From assembly GCF_042611095.1 (NCBI RefSeq), contig NZ_JBHFPV010000001.1:620001-684000 (forward strand): 64,000 nt of DNA. The letters are read 5' to 3'. The first letter of the stretch is position 1. Each line of letters starts with the position of its first letter. The position numbers and the translations under genes are program-made. Positions 16,653 to 26,372 of this stretch are shown one piece after another. Origin of the DNA: Meishania litoralis (GTDB lineage: Bacteria > Bacteroidota > Bacteroidia > Flavobacteriales > Flavobacteriaceae). A model generated the notes under the pieces. It was not told the DNA's origin, made no database searches, and was given only the letters and a program-made list of their open reading frames with translations.

Positions 16653-18407
16653 CTACTTCTTGTTATTTAATTTTCTTGCCTGACCTGCCCAATCGTCACG
16701 TTGCGCTCTTCCCGGGAAAGCCTCGGTAATGGAATCCAACAGGTTATATTCTTTTTCGGTCATTCGGCTTACCTGTGAAAACGTGAAAATTCCAATCTGG
16801 TTCAAGGTTTTTTCCATTTTCGGACCTATTCCTTTGACTTTCTTCAAATCATCGGGCGTTTCCTTAGAGGGGTCAAAAGTACCGATGGAATCAAGCAAAC
16901 TTGAAACTTCCTTCTTTTCCGATGGAGCTACTCTAGGTTTTTCCTCGACTACATTTTCAACGACTTCATTAACAAGTTCTTTTTCTTTCACAACACCACT
17001 TTTACCAATCTGGTATAATGGCTGACCAGCATCTCGCAACCTCTTGTATTTCTCCCCGGATGATTTCAAAATAGACTTAACCTCTGCCTGGGCAATGACC
17101 GGGAACGTTCTGGCGTATAAAAGAAATAATACGAAAAAGAATCCCAAGGTACCAACGAAAATCCCTATATCGACATAGGTTGGAGAGAACATTGTCCATG
17201 AAGAAGGAAGATAATCCCTATGTAACGAGGTTACGATAATCACAAAACGCTCGAACCACATACCTATGTTCACGATAATCGAAATAAAGAATGAGAACAT
17301 AATGCTGGTACGCAATTTCTTGAACCACATGAACTGGGGTGAGAACACATTACAGGTCATCATTGCCCAATAGGCCCACCAGTACGGTCCGGTCGCCCTG
17401 TTCAAAAAGGCGTATTGTTCGTATTCGACTCCCGAATACCACGCCATGAAAAGTTCGGTGATATAGGCACAGCCCACAATCGAACCTGTAATCATTATCA
17501 CTATGTTCATCAACTCGATATGCTGTACTGTAATGTAGGCCTCTAAATGACAAACCTTACGCATAATGATCAAAAGCGTGTTCACCATCGCAAAGCCCGA
17601 GAAAACGGCCCCAGCGACAAAATACGGTGGAAATATGGTCGTATGCCAACCCGGAATCACCGACGTGGCAAAGTCAAACGATACGATGGTGTGTACCGAA
17701 AGTACGAGTGGGGTGGCCAAACCTGCCAGTACCAAAGACACTTCCTCGAAACGTTGCCAATCCTTGGCACGTCCCGTCCATCCAAAGCTCAAAAGACTAT
17801 AAATCTTCTTTTGAAAGGGTTTTACGGCCCGATCACGGATCATCGCAAAATCTGGCAAAAGCCCCGTGTACCAGAAGACCAACGAGACTGATAAATATGT
17901 GGAAATCGCAAATACGTCCCAAAGCAAGGGTGAGTTGAAGTTGACCCATAGGGATCCAAACTGGTTAGGAATGGGCAATACCCAATATCCTACCCAAACA
18001 CGCCCCATGTGAATTACCGGGAATAGACCCGCCTGAATAACCGAGAAAATGGTCATCGCTTCAGCGGAACGGTTGATGGCCATTCTCCATTTTTGCCTAA
18101 AAAGCAATAATACGGCCGAAATCAATGTTCCAGCGTGACCGATACCTACCCACCAAACAAAGTTGGTAATATCCCAGGCCCAGCCAACGGTTTTGTTCAA
18201 TCCCCAAACACCTATTCCGGTAGAAATGGTATAAACTATACAACCGACCCCCCATAGGAATGCCGCCAAGGAAATGGAAAAAACAATCCACCAATGTTTA
18301 TTGGCCCTTCCTTCGATAGGAGCGGCGATATCCACTGATACATCGTGGTAATCCTTATCTCCAATTACCAAGGGTCTTCGTATAGGTGCTTCGTAATGCG
18401 ACGCCAT
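16653..18407 (-). CDS. actC: Alternative complex III subunit ActC (NrfD/PsrC-like) with a helix-hairpin-helix tail
   Basis: A 584-residue polytopic membrane protein of the NrfD/PsrC family, with about ten helices. It is the quinol-binding membrane subunit facing the Fe-S protein ActB. The core ends near residue 440. A charged linker follows, and residues 519-584 form a helix-hairpin-helix domain with V-K-G-I-G-P-K and a closing W-A-G-Q-A-R-K motif. The same kind of tail is on ribosomal protein S2 in this window (see findings). The gene lies 37 bp after actB and 2 bp before actD. The core assignment is secure. The tail's job is unknown; it would face the cytoplasm if topology is as in relatives. 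Confidence 0.95.
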   Translation of the reverse strand: MASHYEAPIRRPLVIGDKDYHDVSVDIAAPIEGRANKHWWIVFSISLAAFLWGVGCIVYTISTGIGVWGLNKTVGWAWDITNFVWWVGIGHAGTLISAVLLLFRQKWRMAINRSAEAMTIFSVIQAGLFPVIHMGRVWVGYWVLPIPNQFGSLWVNFNSPLLWDVFAISTYLSVSLVFWYTGLLPDFAMIRDRAVKPFQKKIYSLLSFGWTGRAKDWQRFEEVSLVLAGLATPLVLSVHTIVSFDFATSVIPGWHTTIFPPYFVAGAVFSGFAMVNTLLIIMRKVCHLEAYITVQHIELMNIVIMITGSIVGCAYITELFMAWYSGVEYEQYAFLNRATGPYWWAYWAMMTCNVFSPQFMWFKKLRTSIMFSFFISIIVNIGMWFERFVIIVTSLHRDYLPSSWTMFSPTYVDIGIFVGTLGFFFVLFLLYARTFPVIAQAEVKSILKSSGEKYKRLRDAGQPLYQIGKSGVVKEKELVNEVVENVVEEKPRVAPSEKKEVSSLLDSIGTFDPSKETPDDLKKVKGIGPKMEKTLNQIGIFTFSQVSRMTEKEYNLLDSITEAFPGRAQRDDWAGQARKLNNKK

Positions 18408-18444
18408 AATTTATTATCTAGTTACGTTCCTTCTTTTCGTGTGT

Positions 18445-21400
18445 TTATGCTTCGTTGGTATTTCTCACTTTAACGTGATAGAAAACATTAGGTTTGGTGC
18501 CGATATGCTCCAACAAATGGTACATTCGATCACTCTTCTTTAATTCGGCCACCTTGCTGTCCTCATCGTTCACATCCCCGAACACCATGGCTCCACTACC
18601 ACAGGCCGCCGAACAGGCAGTCTGGAATTCACCATCCTTAATCGATCTTCCATCACGCTTGGCATCCAATATCGTCTTCTGTGTTTTTTGGATGCACATA
18701 GAGCATTTTTCCATTACTCCACGCGACCGAACATTGACATCAGGATTGATTACCATTTTGCCCAGATCATTGTTCATATAGTAATCGAACTCGTCGTTGT
18801 TATTGTACAGGAACCAATTGAACCTACGTACTTTATACGGACAGTTGTTCGCACAATATCGGGTTCCTACACAACGATTGTAAGCCATATGGTTTTGTCC
18901 TTGACGACTGTGTGAAGTTGCGGCCACAGGACACACCGTTTCACAAGGGGCGTGATTACAATGCTGGCACATTACGGGTTGAAACGCCACTTGAGGATTG
19001 GCCGAAGGACTCTCCATTTCGCCAAAACCGCCCAGCGACCCTTTTTCTCCCCAAAGACCGTCAAGTTCTTCTTTCTTGGTATCGTCTTCTTCGAAAGTAT
19101 CTTGTGAAGAATAATATCTATCGATACGCAACCAGTGCATATCGCGACTCTTTCTAACTTCTTCCTTACCGACTACCGGAACATTGTTTTCCGCATGGCA
19201 CGCAATAACGCAAGCCCCACAACCGGTACATGCATTTAAATCGATTGACAGGTTAAAATGATGCCCTATCGAACGGTCAAAGCTATCCCACAAATCAACA
19301 GTTGTGGCCGGAACTTCTTGATGGTTCAATGAAACCTGGGGTACCGGGTTCCATTCGGCATGATTGCGCGTGTTGAAAACTTCAAGGGTCGTTTCCTTAA
19401 TGATATCGCCCCTACCCATGAGCGTATTATGCAATTGAACACAAGCAAACTCATGCTCTCCAAAAGATTTTTCCAAAGTTACGGTCTGGGAAGCATTAAA
19501 ATCTTGATATAAGGCATAAGCATTAACCCCCGTCTGCATTTCAGACTTCATTCCGACTTTCTTTCCATAGCCGAAAGAAAGACCAACAGATCCGTTCGCC
19601 TGGCCAGGTTGAACGATTACGGGAACCTTGTCAATGGAAACCCCATTAACCGTTAACTTAGCATAACTACCGTTCAATCCGCCGTTGGCAACATTGAAGT
19701 TTTCCAAGCCTAATTTCTCGGCATCGGCTTTTGAAACGGTCACATAATTGTCCCATGAAACCCTGGTAATGGGATCGGGGAATTCTTGCAACCAAGGGTT
19801 ACCAGCTTGCTGGCCGTCGCCCATGCCCACTTTTGAATATAGGGTCAATTCCATTCCACCGCCACTTGTGGCGTTTGAAAGATTACGTACCGCCGAAGCA
19901 ATCGGCACGGCGGCCGTTTCGGCCACTTCTTCAGATTCAGAACCAACTTCTTTATCACCAACCACGGCCGTCGATATGGCCGGATCAGCGGTTTCACCTT
20001 CCAAGACCATAGCCTCACCAGCGGATACAAAAACACCATCTTGAAGTGCCTGGTTCCAACTACCTCCGTTAAGAATGTTCGTATTCCAGGTTTCCTTAAT
20101 ATAATCATAATAGGTTTGGCCCCTATCCATCCATTTTAACAATGCACCCTGAAATTGTCGGGTATCGAATAATTCACGGATTACAGGTTGTGCCAAACTA
20201 TAATATCCTTTTTTGAACTGGGCATCTCCCCAAGATTCCAAATAATGGTTGGAAGCCGCAGCATAGGTGGTAACCTCTGTCGTTTCGTTCCAATTTGCAG
20301 TGAACGAAACGGAAAGGGCCACTTTATCAAGACCTTCTTTAAAATCGGCCGTATTTGGCAAGGAATACATCGGGTTGACACCATCCATCAATAAAACACC
20401 TACCTTGCCCGCCTTCATATCGGCAATCAATTGATTGACCGCATCTACATTACCCTGTCTCGTATATCTTGGAGCAACGGTATCGAAAGCTTTGCTGCCC
20501 AACATTTCGTTTATTGCAAGCACAACGGACTGGGCGTCTACATCGTCTAGTCCTGTTACCACAACGGCAGCCGAGGTATTCTTTCTAATATCTGCGGCAG
20601 CATTGTCAACGGCTCTTTGCGCGTAATCGGGAAGCTCACCACCGATACTTGTACCATTCAAAGTAGCATATAGCTTGGCCAAGGCGACTTTCTGTTGCAT
20701 CGGCGTCAAGGGCACTCTTTTATCCGCATTGGCACCGGTCAACGACATATTCGCCTCGAACTGTACGTGGCGTGACATTTTTCCATTCTTAGGGATACGT
20801 CCTTTGGAATAGCCGCTATCATAACCGCCACCTTGCCAGTCTCCCAAGAAATCGGCACCAAATGAAACTATCGTTTCCGCCTTTTCAAAATCATAATCGG
20901 CCATTGCGCGCTGACCATATCTGTTTTCGAACGCGGTCAACGCCGCATCTTCAGATATGGCATCATAGACCACATGGTTTACATTTACATAGGTCTCTTT
21001 GAACTCGGAAATCAATCTTTCAGTAGATGGACTCGCATAGGTCGGTGTCAAGACTGCAATTTGTTTTCCTGAATTTTTAGCCGTTGCCAGCTGGGCCTTG
21101 ACCGTTGCGTCCAATGCATCCCAATCTACAGGTTCTCCATTGGCAACAGGCCCTTGTAATCTTGTACTATCATATAGCGATAAGACCGAGGCCTGCACCC
21201 TGGCATTTGCATTACCACCTACTTTGGCGTCGGTATTGTTCTCTATTTTTATCGGACGGCCCTCTCTGGTCTTTACTAATATACTGGCAAAATCAAAACC
21301 ATTGGCTATCGTAGTGGCATAATAGTTTGATACTCCCGGAACAATAGTTTCGGGCTGCACTACATAAGGAATTGATTTTACCACAGGGCCTTCACATGCC

Positions 21401-21606
21401 GCCATGGCAGCAGCAGCGGTACTGAACCCGACATATTTTAGGAAATCACGTCTATTGGTCTGGCTTGAGTCCAAAGTTTCCTTATCACCCAAAAATTGGT
21501 CAACAGGAATCTCTTCAACAAACTCATTCTGCCGTAGCGTCTCAACAATGGAATCGTTAGGATTTAACTCCGCTTCGCTTTTCCAATATTTTTTATTCGA
21601 TGCCAT
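18445..21606 (-). CDS. actB: Alternative complex III subunit ActB (molybdopterin-oxidoreductase-like plus Fe-S domain)
   Basis: A 1053-residue protein fusing a molybdopterin-oxidoreductase-like domain (about 60-740) with a ferredoxin-like domain (about 780-1040). A twin-arginine signal-like segment R52-R-D-F-L-K lies unusually far from the N-terminus, as in the TAT-variant-translocated ActB group, and is followed by M-A-A-C. The Fe-S domain shows C793-x2-C796-x2-C799-x3-C803, then C-Q-H-C-x4-C-x3-C, C-x3-C-P and C-S-M-C with a final C-x3-C pattern, enough for four clusters. Family knowledge says the large domain of ActB lacks molybdenum cofactor. The gene lies between actA (32 bp) and actC (37 bp). 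Confidence 0.95.
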   Translation of the reverse strand: MASNKKYWKSEAELNPNDSIVETLRQNEFVEEIPVDQFLGDKETLDSSQTNRRDFLKYVGFSTAAAAMAACEGPVVKSIPYVVQPETIVPGVSNYYATTIANGFDFASILVKTREGRPIKIENNTDAKVGGNANARVQASVLSLYDSTRLQGPVANGEPVDWDALDATVKAQLATAKNSGKQIAVLTPTYASPSTERLISEFKETYVNVNHVVYDAISEDAALTAFENRYGQRAMADYDFEKAETIVSFGADFLGDWQGGGYDSGYSKGRIPKNGKMSRHVQFEANMSLTGANADKRVPLTPMQQKVALAKLYATLNGTSIGGELPDYAQRAVDNAAADIRKNTSAAVVVTGLDDVDAQSVVLAINEMLGSKAFDTVAPRYTRQGNVDAVNQLIADMKAGKVGVLLMDGVNPMYSLPNTADFKEGLDKVALSVSFTANWNETTEVTTYAAASNHYLESWGDAQFKKGYYSLAQPVIRELFDTRQFQGALLKWMDRGQTYYDYIKETWNTNILNGGSWNQALQDGVFVSAGEAMVLEGETADPAISTAVVGDKEVGSESEEVAETAAVPIASAVRNLSNATSGGGMELTLYSKVGMGDGQQAGNPWLQEFPDPITRVSWDNYVTVSKADAEKLGLENFNVANGGLNGSYAKLTVNGVSIDKVPVIVQPGQANGSVGLSFGYGKKVGMKSEMQTGVNAYALYQDFNASQTVTLEKSFGEHEFACVQLHNTLMGRGDIIKETTLEVFNTRNHAEWNPVPQVSLNHQEVPATTVDLWDSFDRSIGHHFNLSIDLNACTGCGACVIACHAENNVPVVGKEEVRKSRDMHWLRIDRYYSSQDTFEEDDTKKEELDGLWGEKGSLGGFGEMESPSANPQVAFQPVMCQHCNHAPCETVCPVAATSHSRQGQNHMAYNRCVGTRYCANNCPYKVRRFNWFLYNNNDEFDYYMNNDLGKMVINPDVNVRSRGVMEKCSMCIQKTQKTILDAKRDGRSIKDGEFQTACSAACGSGAMVFGDVNDEDSKVAELKKSDRMYHLLEHIGTKPNVFYHVKVRNTNEA

Positions 21607-21638
21607 ACGTATAATTCTGTAATTAGCTGCTTAGTTCT

Positions 21639-23012
21639 TTAATAATGACACTTCCCACACTCCAATCCACCCATCTGGGCTGCCGTTAGGTTCTCGACCC
21701 CATATTTCTTGGAAAGCTCGGCATGTATTTTTTCGTAGTACTCGTTACCCTCGACCTTTACGTTGGTCTCCCTATGACAATTGACACACCAACCCATGGT
21801 CAATGACGAATATTGGTACATGATCTCCATTTCCTCGACGGGGCCATGACAAGTCTGGCATTCAAGACCGGCCACCGATACATGCTGCGAATGGTTGAAA
21901 TAGGCAAAGTCGGGCAAATTATGGATTCGAATCCATTCTATCGGTTGCGATTCGCCAGTATATTTTTGATTTTCCTCGTCCCATCCAACCGCTTTGTACA
22001 ATTTTTTAATTTCTCCGGTATAGAATTCATTCGTATAGCCGTTTGCCAAATCTTCCCTGCTCGGACCTTCGGGATTACCCTTGTATTCGTAAATCGATTT
22101 GTGGCAGTTCATACAAACATTCAACGATGGAATACCCGAGGTTTTGGAAACCCTTGCCGAAGAGTGACAGTATTTACATTCTATTTTGTTGTCCCCGGCA
22201 TGAATTTTATGCGAATAGTGGATTGGTTGAATGGGCTGGTATCCTTGATCCACACCGACCTGCATCATCCAACCATAGGCAAAGTAACCTGCGGTCAACA
22301 ACAATAGGATAGAAGTGACCAAAACCAAAAACTGGTTTTTGGCAAAAGCCTTCCAAATCGGGGTTCGGTTTCCGAATTCTTTTTCGACATCGATCCCATT
22401 GGAGGCCATCACCCTTTTCAAAGTCTTGTTCACCGAGAACAACATGAACACCAAAAGCGCAAAGACCAAGGCCAAGGCCCCAAGAATCAATTCATTTGAT
22501 ATGCCCGATGATTTGGCATCGGAACCCGCATCGGTCACTACCGTAGCAGCCGCAGCGGGAGCTGCCACAGGAGCGGCCGTATAAGCCAAAATATCATCGA
22601 TATCCGCGTCCGATAAGGTCGGAAAAGCCGTCATTGCCGCCTGATTGTACTCATTATATATCTTATTGGCATAAGCGTCGCCCGATTTGATCATACCAGG
22701 ACTATTCTTAATCCATGCATACAGCCAAGCCTTATCCAACCCTTCGTCATCTGCCAAGCGGCTTTCTACGTTTGCAAGGGCAGGCCCTGTCATTTTACGG
22801 TCCAAGGCGTGACAAGCGGCACAATTTTGATTAAAAAGAGTCTTTCCTTTCACGGCATCGCCCGCACCCGACCCCTCAGTTACCTCTGTGATATCGCTCT
22901 GCTCGACGGCCGCGTCTTCTTGCGCAATAACCGATTGTGAAAAAAACAGGATTAGTAGTAAACTGAAACCTAAAACTTTGGCTAGTTGATCGCGGTATTT
23001 ACCCTCTTTCAT
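21639..23012 (-). CDS. actA: Alternative complex III subunit ActA, multi-heme cytochrome c with an extra N-terminal heme domain
   Basis: The first gene of the act-cox operon, 457 residues. After a signal peptide (about 1-30) comes a class I cytochrome c domain with C64-A-A-C-H68, an Ala/Pro-rich linker, a membrane helix at about 175-195 and another at about 228-250. The C-terminal cytochrome region has five sites: CKYCH (279-283), CMNCH (300-304), CQTCH (385-389), CVNCH (409-413) and CGKCH (452-456). ActA is described as a penta-heme subunit, so six motifs here reflect the fused mono-heme domain. It relays electrons from the ActB/ActC side to ActE. A candidate promoter box is about 85 bp upstream. 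Confidence 0.95.
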   Translation of the reverse strand: MKEGKYRDQLAKVLGFSLLLILFFSQSVIAQEDAAVEQSDITEVTEGSGAGDAVKGKTLFNQNCAACHALDRKMTGPALANVESRLADDEGLDKAWLYAWIKNSPGMIKSGDAYANKIYNEYNQAAMTAFPTLSDADIDDILAYTAAPVAAPAAAATVVTDAGSDAKSSGISNELILGALALVFALLVFMLFSVNKTLKRVMASNGIDVEKEFGNRTPIWKAFAKNQFLVLVTSILLLLTAGYFAYGWMMQVGVDQGYQPIQPIHYSHKIHAGDNKIECKYCHSSARVSKTSGIPSLNVCMNCHKSIYEYKGNPEGPSREDLANGYTNEFYTGEIKKLYKAVGWDEENQKYTGESQPIEWIRIHNLPDFAYFNHSQHVSVAGLECQTCHGPVEEMEIMYQYSSLTMGWCVNCHRETNVKVEGNEYYEKIHAELSKKYGVENLTAAQMGGLECGKCHY

Positions 23013-23097
23013 ATATAAAATATTTCAAAAGAAACTTTGGCACGATAATTCCTTTCTAAAGGATAAAAGTGGTGGTTATCCGTACCTAAATTGATGG

Positions 23098-23105
23098 CAA
23101 AAATA
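23098..23105 (-). promoter_or_regulatory. Candidate -7 box of the act-cox operon promoter
   Basis: On the minus strand it reads TATTTTTG, matching TAnnTTTG, with the actA start about 85 bases downstream. The -33 element is weak: no clear TTTG at 19-21 bp. It is the best candidate in the 160-bp spacer before actA. Confidence 0.4.
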
Positions 23106-23204
23106 CGACATAGACTTTATTTTGAAAATGTTAACGGATTTATAATTTATAATTTATAATTGTTCTAAATAAATGGAGATTAATTACCTTTCACAATTAA
23201 AAAC

Positions 23205-23212
23205 TACCTTTG
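23205..23212 (+). promoter_or_regulatory. -7 promoter box of the SPOR-domain gene
   Basis: TACCTTTG matches the Bacteroidota -7 box TAnnTTTG. It lies 33 bp before the ATG at 23245 but downstream of an in-frame ATG at 23173, which supports the later start codon. No clear -33 TTTG is present. Confidence 0.5.
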
Positions 23213-23244
23213 TCGAACACATTAATACTCAATCGGATAACAAT

Positions 23245-23616
23245 ATGAAATCCTTCTTTTTCATGCTGGCCGTCACGTTTGCCACCACATATGGAAGGGC
23301 ACAAAATGGCAACATAAACATCAAGCAGGACCAGAAAATAGCCGAACTGCTCGATATCTACAAATCTGCTAATTCGGATACCGAATACTATACGATACAG
23401 GTAGGTTTCGGATCAAGTTCGAAAGCCGAAAAAATCAAATCGGAGGTCGAGATAGACTTTCCCGAACTTCCGGCAAGAACGGTTTTTGACTCCCCGACTT
23501 TTCGTGTTCGCGTCGGTCGTTTCAAGAAAAAACTCGATGCAGAACGAAAGTTCATCGAAGTGCGAGAAAAATATCCTGATGCGATGTTGTTAAAACCAAA
23601 AAAATCGACCAAGTAG
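23245..23616 (+). CDS. SPOR-domain exported protein
   Basis: A 123-residue protein with a signal peptide (about 1-20, ending Y-G-R-A-Q) and one SPOR domain starting at Y-Y-T-I-Q-V-G-F-G and ending with F-I-E-V-R-E-K-Y-P-D-A-M-L. SPOR domains bind denuded peptidoglycan, often at division sites, so this is probably a small periplasmic cell-wall-associated protein. I chose the ATG at 23245 over the in-frame ATG at 23173 because the signal peptide starts there and the likely promoter box lies between them. The gene stands alone between the divergent act operon and convergent infB. Its stop codon lies inside the terminator stem-loop. Confidence 0.83.
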   Translation: MKSFFFMLAVTFATTYGRAQNGNINIKQDQKIAELLDIYKSANSDTEYYTIQVGFGSSSKAEKIKSEVEIDFPELPARTVFDSPTFRVRVGRFKKKLDAERKFIEVREKYPDAMLLKPKKSTK

Positions 23617-23628
23617 GTCGATTTTTTT
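23598..23628. terminator. Bidirectional terminator between the SPOR gene and infB
   Basis: A 13-bp perfect stem pairs 23598-23610 with 23616-23628 around the loop AAGTA, with A and T runs outside. It serves the plus-strand SPOR gene, whose last codons form the left arm and whose stop codon overlaps the loop, and the minus-strand infB operon ending at 23651. Confidence 0.9.
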
Positions 23629-23650
23629 CCTTTTTTCAAATGTCGTATAG

Positions 23651-26296
23651 TTATTTCAGCTGTTTCTTCACGGCAACTTCTTGGAAAGCCTCAACAATGT
23701 CGCTCTCTTGAATATCATTGTAATTCTTAATCTGAAGACCACAATCATAGCCTTTGGAAACTTCTTTGACATCATCTTTAAAACGTTTCAAAGAGGCCAA
23801 CTCACCCGTATAGATTACGACACCGTCACGTATTAGGCGAATATTTGAGTTTCTAAAGACTTTTCCACTGGTTACCATACATCCGGCAATAGTACCGATC
23901 TTGGAAATTTTGAAGGTCTCACGTATCTCGGCCGTTCCGGTAATCTCTTCCTTGATCTCGGGCGAAAGCATACCTTCCATAGCATCTTTCAAATCATTGA
24001 TGGCATCATATATTATGGAATACATTCTGATATCAATCTCTTCTTTCTCGGCGACCGATCGGGCATTGCCCATTGGTCTTACGTTGAACCCGATAATGAC
24101 CGCATCGGAGGCCGAAGCCAACAACACATCGGATTCGGTAATAGGCCCGACGGCCTTGTGTATGATATTGACCTGAATCTCATCGGTGGACAATTGCTGG
24201 AACGAATCGGTCAACGCTTCAACGGATCCATCAACATCACCTTTAAGAATAATATTCAACTCTTTGAAATCACCTAAAGCGATACGTCTTCCGATTTCGT
24301 CCAATGTAATATGGCGTTGGGTTCGCACCGATTGTTCGCGCTGCAATTGCGCCCTACGGTTGGCGATGCCCTTGGCCTCACGTTCGTCTTCCATGACATT
24401 GAACTTGTCACCTGCTTGAGGGGCACCATCAAGACCCAAAATCGAAATGGGTGAAGACGGCCCTACCTTTGTCACATTTTTGCCACGTTCATCTTGCATG
24501 GCCTTGACTTTACCGCTACAGATACCCGCCAATACATAATCACCTATTTTTAACGTACCGGCCTGAACCAAAATTGTCGAAACATACCCTTTTCCCTTGT
24601 CCAAAAAGGCTTCGACAACAGTACCAGATGCCAATTTATTGGGGTTTGCCTTCAATTCTAAAAGTTCGGCCTCCAACAATACTTTTTCAAGTAATTCCTT
24701 TACACCCTCACCGGTCTTTGCAGAAATATCGTGCGATTGGATCTTACCACCCCAATCCTCCACCAAAAGGTTCATATTTGCCAAACCTTCCTTAATCTTA
24801 TCAGGATTGGCCGTTGGCCTGTCAATCTTGTTTATTGCGAATACAATGGGTACCCCTGCGGCCTGGGCGTGGCTAATGGCCTCTCTGGTCTGGGGCATAA
24901 TGTCATCATCGGCCGCGATTACGATAATCGCAATGTCAGTGACCTGGGCACCTCGCGCACGCATGGCGGTAAAGGCCTCATGACCCGGAGTATCCAAGAA
25001 GGATATTTTCTGCCCATTATCCAAGGTTACGGCATAGGCCCCGATATGCTGGGTTATTCCACCACTCTCGCCTGCAATCACATTTTCTTCTCTTATATAA
25101 TCCAATAACGATGTTTTACCATGGTCAACATGGCCCATTACAGTAACGATTGGCGCCCTCGGTTCCAAATCTTCGGGAGCATCTTCTTCCTCAACGATAC
25201 TTTCTTCGATATCGGCAGTAACGAATTCCACCTCATAGCCAAATTCTTCGGCCACTATAGAAAGGGTCTCAGCATCAAGTCTTTGGTTCATGGTTACCAT
25301 AATGCCCAACGACATACAGGCAGAGATAATCTCGGTCGTAGGAACATCCATCATCGTTGCCACCTCGCTTGCTGTCACAAACTCGGTCACCTTGAGTATT
25401 TTACTTTCAAGTTCTTGCTGTTCTAGATCAGCCTCGGTCTGCTGACGGTGCTGATCTCTTTTATCCCTACGATACTTGGCACCCTTTCCTTTTTTCGATT
25501 TTCCTTGAAGTTTTTCAAGGGTCTCGCGAACCTGCTTTTGTACATCCTCTTCAGTAGGCTCGACCTTATTGGCCGTAGCAAAACGCCTACCTCCTTTTCT
25601 ATTATCGGAACCTGGACCGCGTGGGCTATCCGTCTTGCTGACGATTCGCTTTCTACGCTTCTTTCGTTCATTCGTTTCCTTTTTCTCGGAATCTTCTTTC
25701 TTTTTCTTAGGTTTCTGAAACTTTGAAAGATCTATCTTGTCACCCGCTATTTTTGGGCCCGACAGTTTTTGGTACTGCGTAGCGATTTTCTCCTTCGGTG
25801 GATCAATATCTATAGAAACTTCATCTTTTTTCGAGGTCACCGCTTTAGAATCGTCTACCTCTTTTGCCGGAGCCTCTACCTTCTGCTGTTTCTTAGCCTC
25901 TTCGACTACTTCTTTTTGAACCTTTTTTTTGGGCTCCAAATCAATCTTGCCCACGGTTTTGGGGCCACTAAGTTCTGCTTTGGCCTTGACCACTTCAGAG
26001 GCCGCTGAACGCCTTTCACGGACCAACCTTCTTTCTTCTTGCTCCTGCTCTAACTGCAGTCGTATGGCTTCTTTCTCCTTGCGCTTTTCTTCGCCTACTT
26101 CTTTGGATGCAACTTTCTTGCTTTTATCGGTCTGAAATTCATCTTGGAGTACCGCGTACACTTCATCGGATATCTTTGTAGTGGGGCGCGCTTCGATTTC
26201 GTGCCCCTTGGACGCGAGAAAATCAACGGCCCTGTCCAATGAAATATTGAACTCCTTGAGCACCTTGTTAAGCCTTATTTTTGCAATTCCTGCCAT
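23651..26296 (-). CDS. infB: Translation initiation factor IF-2
   Basis: An 881-residue translational GTPase that brings initiator tRNA to the ribosome. The N-terminus has an IF2_N-type fold (about 1-60), followed by a long Lys/Glu-rich low-complexity region (about 60-290) and a second IF2_N segment. The GTPase domain has G1 G-H-V-D-H-G-K-T (near 388-395), G3 D-T-P-G-H-E and G4 N-K-I-D. Domains II-IV follow to the end. It is the last gene of rimP-nusA-infB, 76 bp after nusA, and ends at a bidirectional terminator. Identification is secure. Confidence 0.98.
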   Translation of the reverse strand: MAGIAKIRLNKVLKEFNISLDRAVDFLASKGHEIEARPTTKISDEVYAVLQDEFQTDKSKKVASKEVGEEKRKEKEAIRLQLEQEQEERRLVRERRSAASEVVKAKAELSGPKTVGKIDLEPKKKVQKEVVEEAKKQQKVEAPAKEVDDSKAVTSKKDEVSIDIDPPKEKIATQYQKLSGPKIAGDKIDLSKFQKPKKKKEDSEKKETNERKKRRKRIVSKTDSPRGPGSDNRKGGRRFATANKVEPTEEDVQKQVRETLEKLQGKSKKGKGAKYRRDKRDQHRQQTEADLEQQELESKILKVTEFVTASEVATMMDVPTTEIISACMSLGIMVTMNQRLDAETLSIVAEEFGYEVEFVTADIEESIVEEEDAPEDLEPRAPIVTVMGHVDHGKTSLLDYIREENVIAGESGGITQHIGAYAVTLDNGQKISFLDTPGHEAFTAMRARGAQVTDIAIIVIAADDDIMPQTREAISHAQAAGVPIVFAINKIDRPTANPDKIKEGLANMNLLVEDWGGKIQSHDISAKTGEGVKELLEKVLLEAELLELKANPNKLASGTVVEAFLDKGKGYVSTILVQAGTLKIGDYVLAGICSGKVKAMQDERGKNVTKVGPSSPISILGLDGAPQAGDKFNVMEDEREAKGIANRRAQLQREQSVRTQRHITLDEIGRRIALGDFKELNIILKGDVDGSVEALTDSFQQLSTDEIQVNIIHKAVGPITESDVLLASASDAVIIGFNVRPMGNARSVAEKEEIDIRMYSIIYDAINDLKDAMEGMLSPEIKEEITGTAEIRETFKISKIGTIAGCMVTSGKVFRNSNIRLIRDGVVIYTGELASLKRFKDDVKEVSKGYDCGLQIKNYNDIQESDIVEAFQEVAVKKQLK

Positions 26297-26372
26297 AAAT
26301 ACTTTTTCCTAATTCTTCGAAAACCCGGCATGAGCCCACCCAGATCTACGTTTATTTGCCGCTAATATATAG

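Noticed and set aside
20421..20440. Possible molybdenum-cofactor enzyme activity for ActB
   Set aside because: The gene is embedded in a complete act operon; ActB proteins keep the fold but are described as lacking the cofactor, so an independent oxidoreductase role is not supported.
23173..23244. In-frame ATG 72 bp upstream for the SPOR gene
   Set aside because: It would bury the signal peptide at residue 25 and lies upstream of the likely -7 promoter box.
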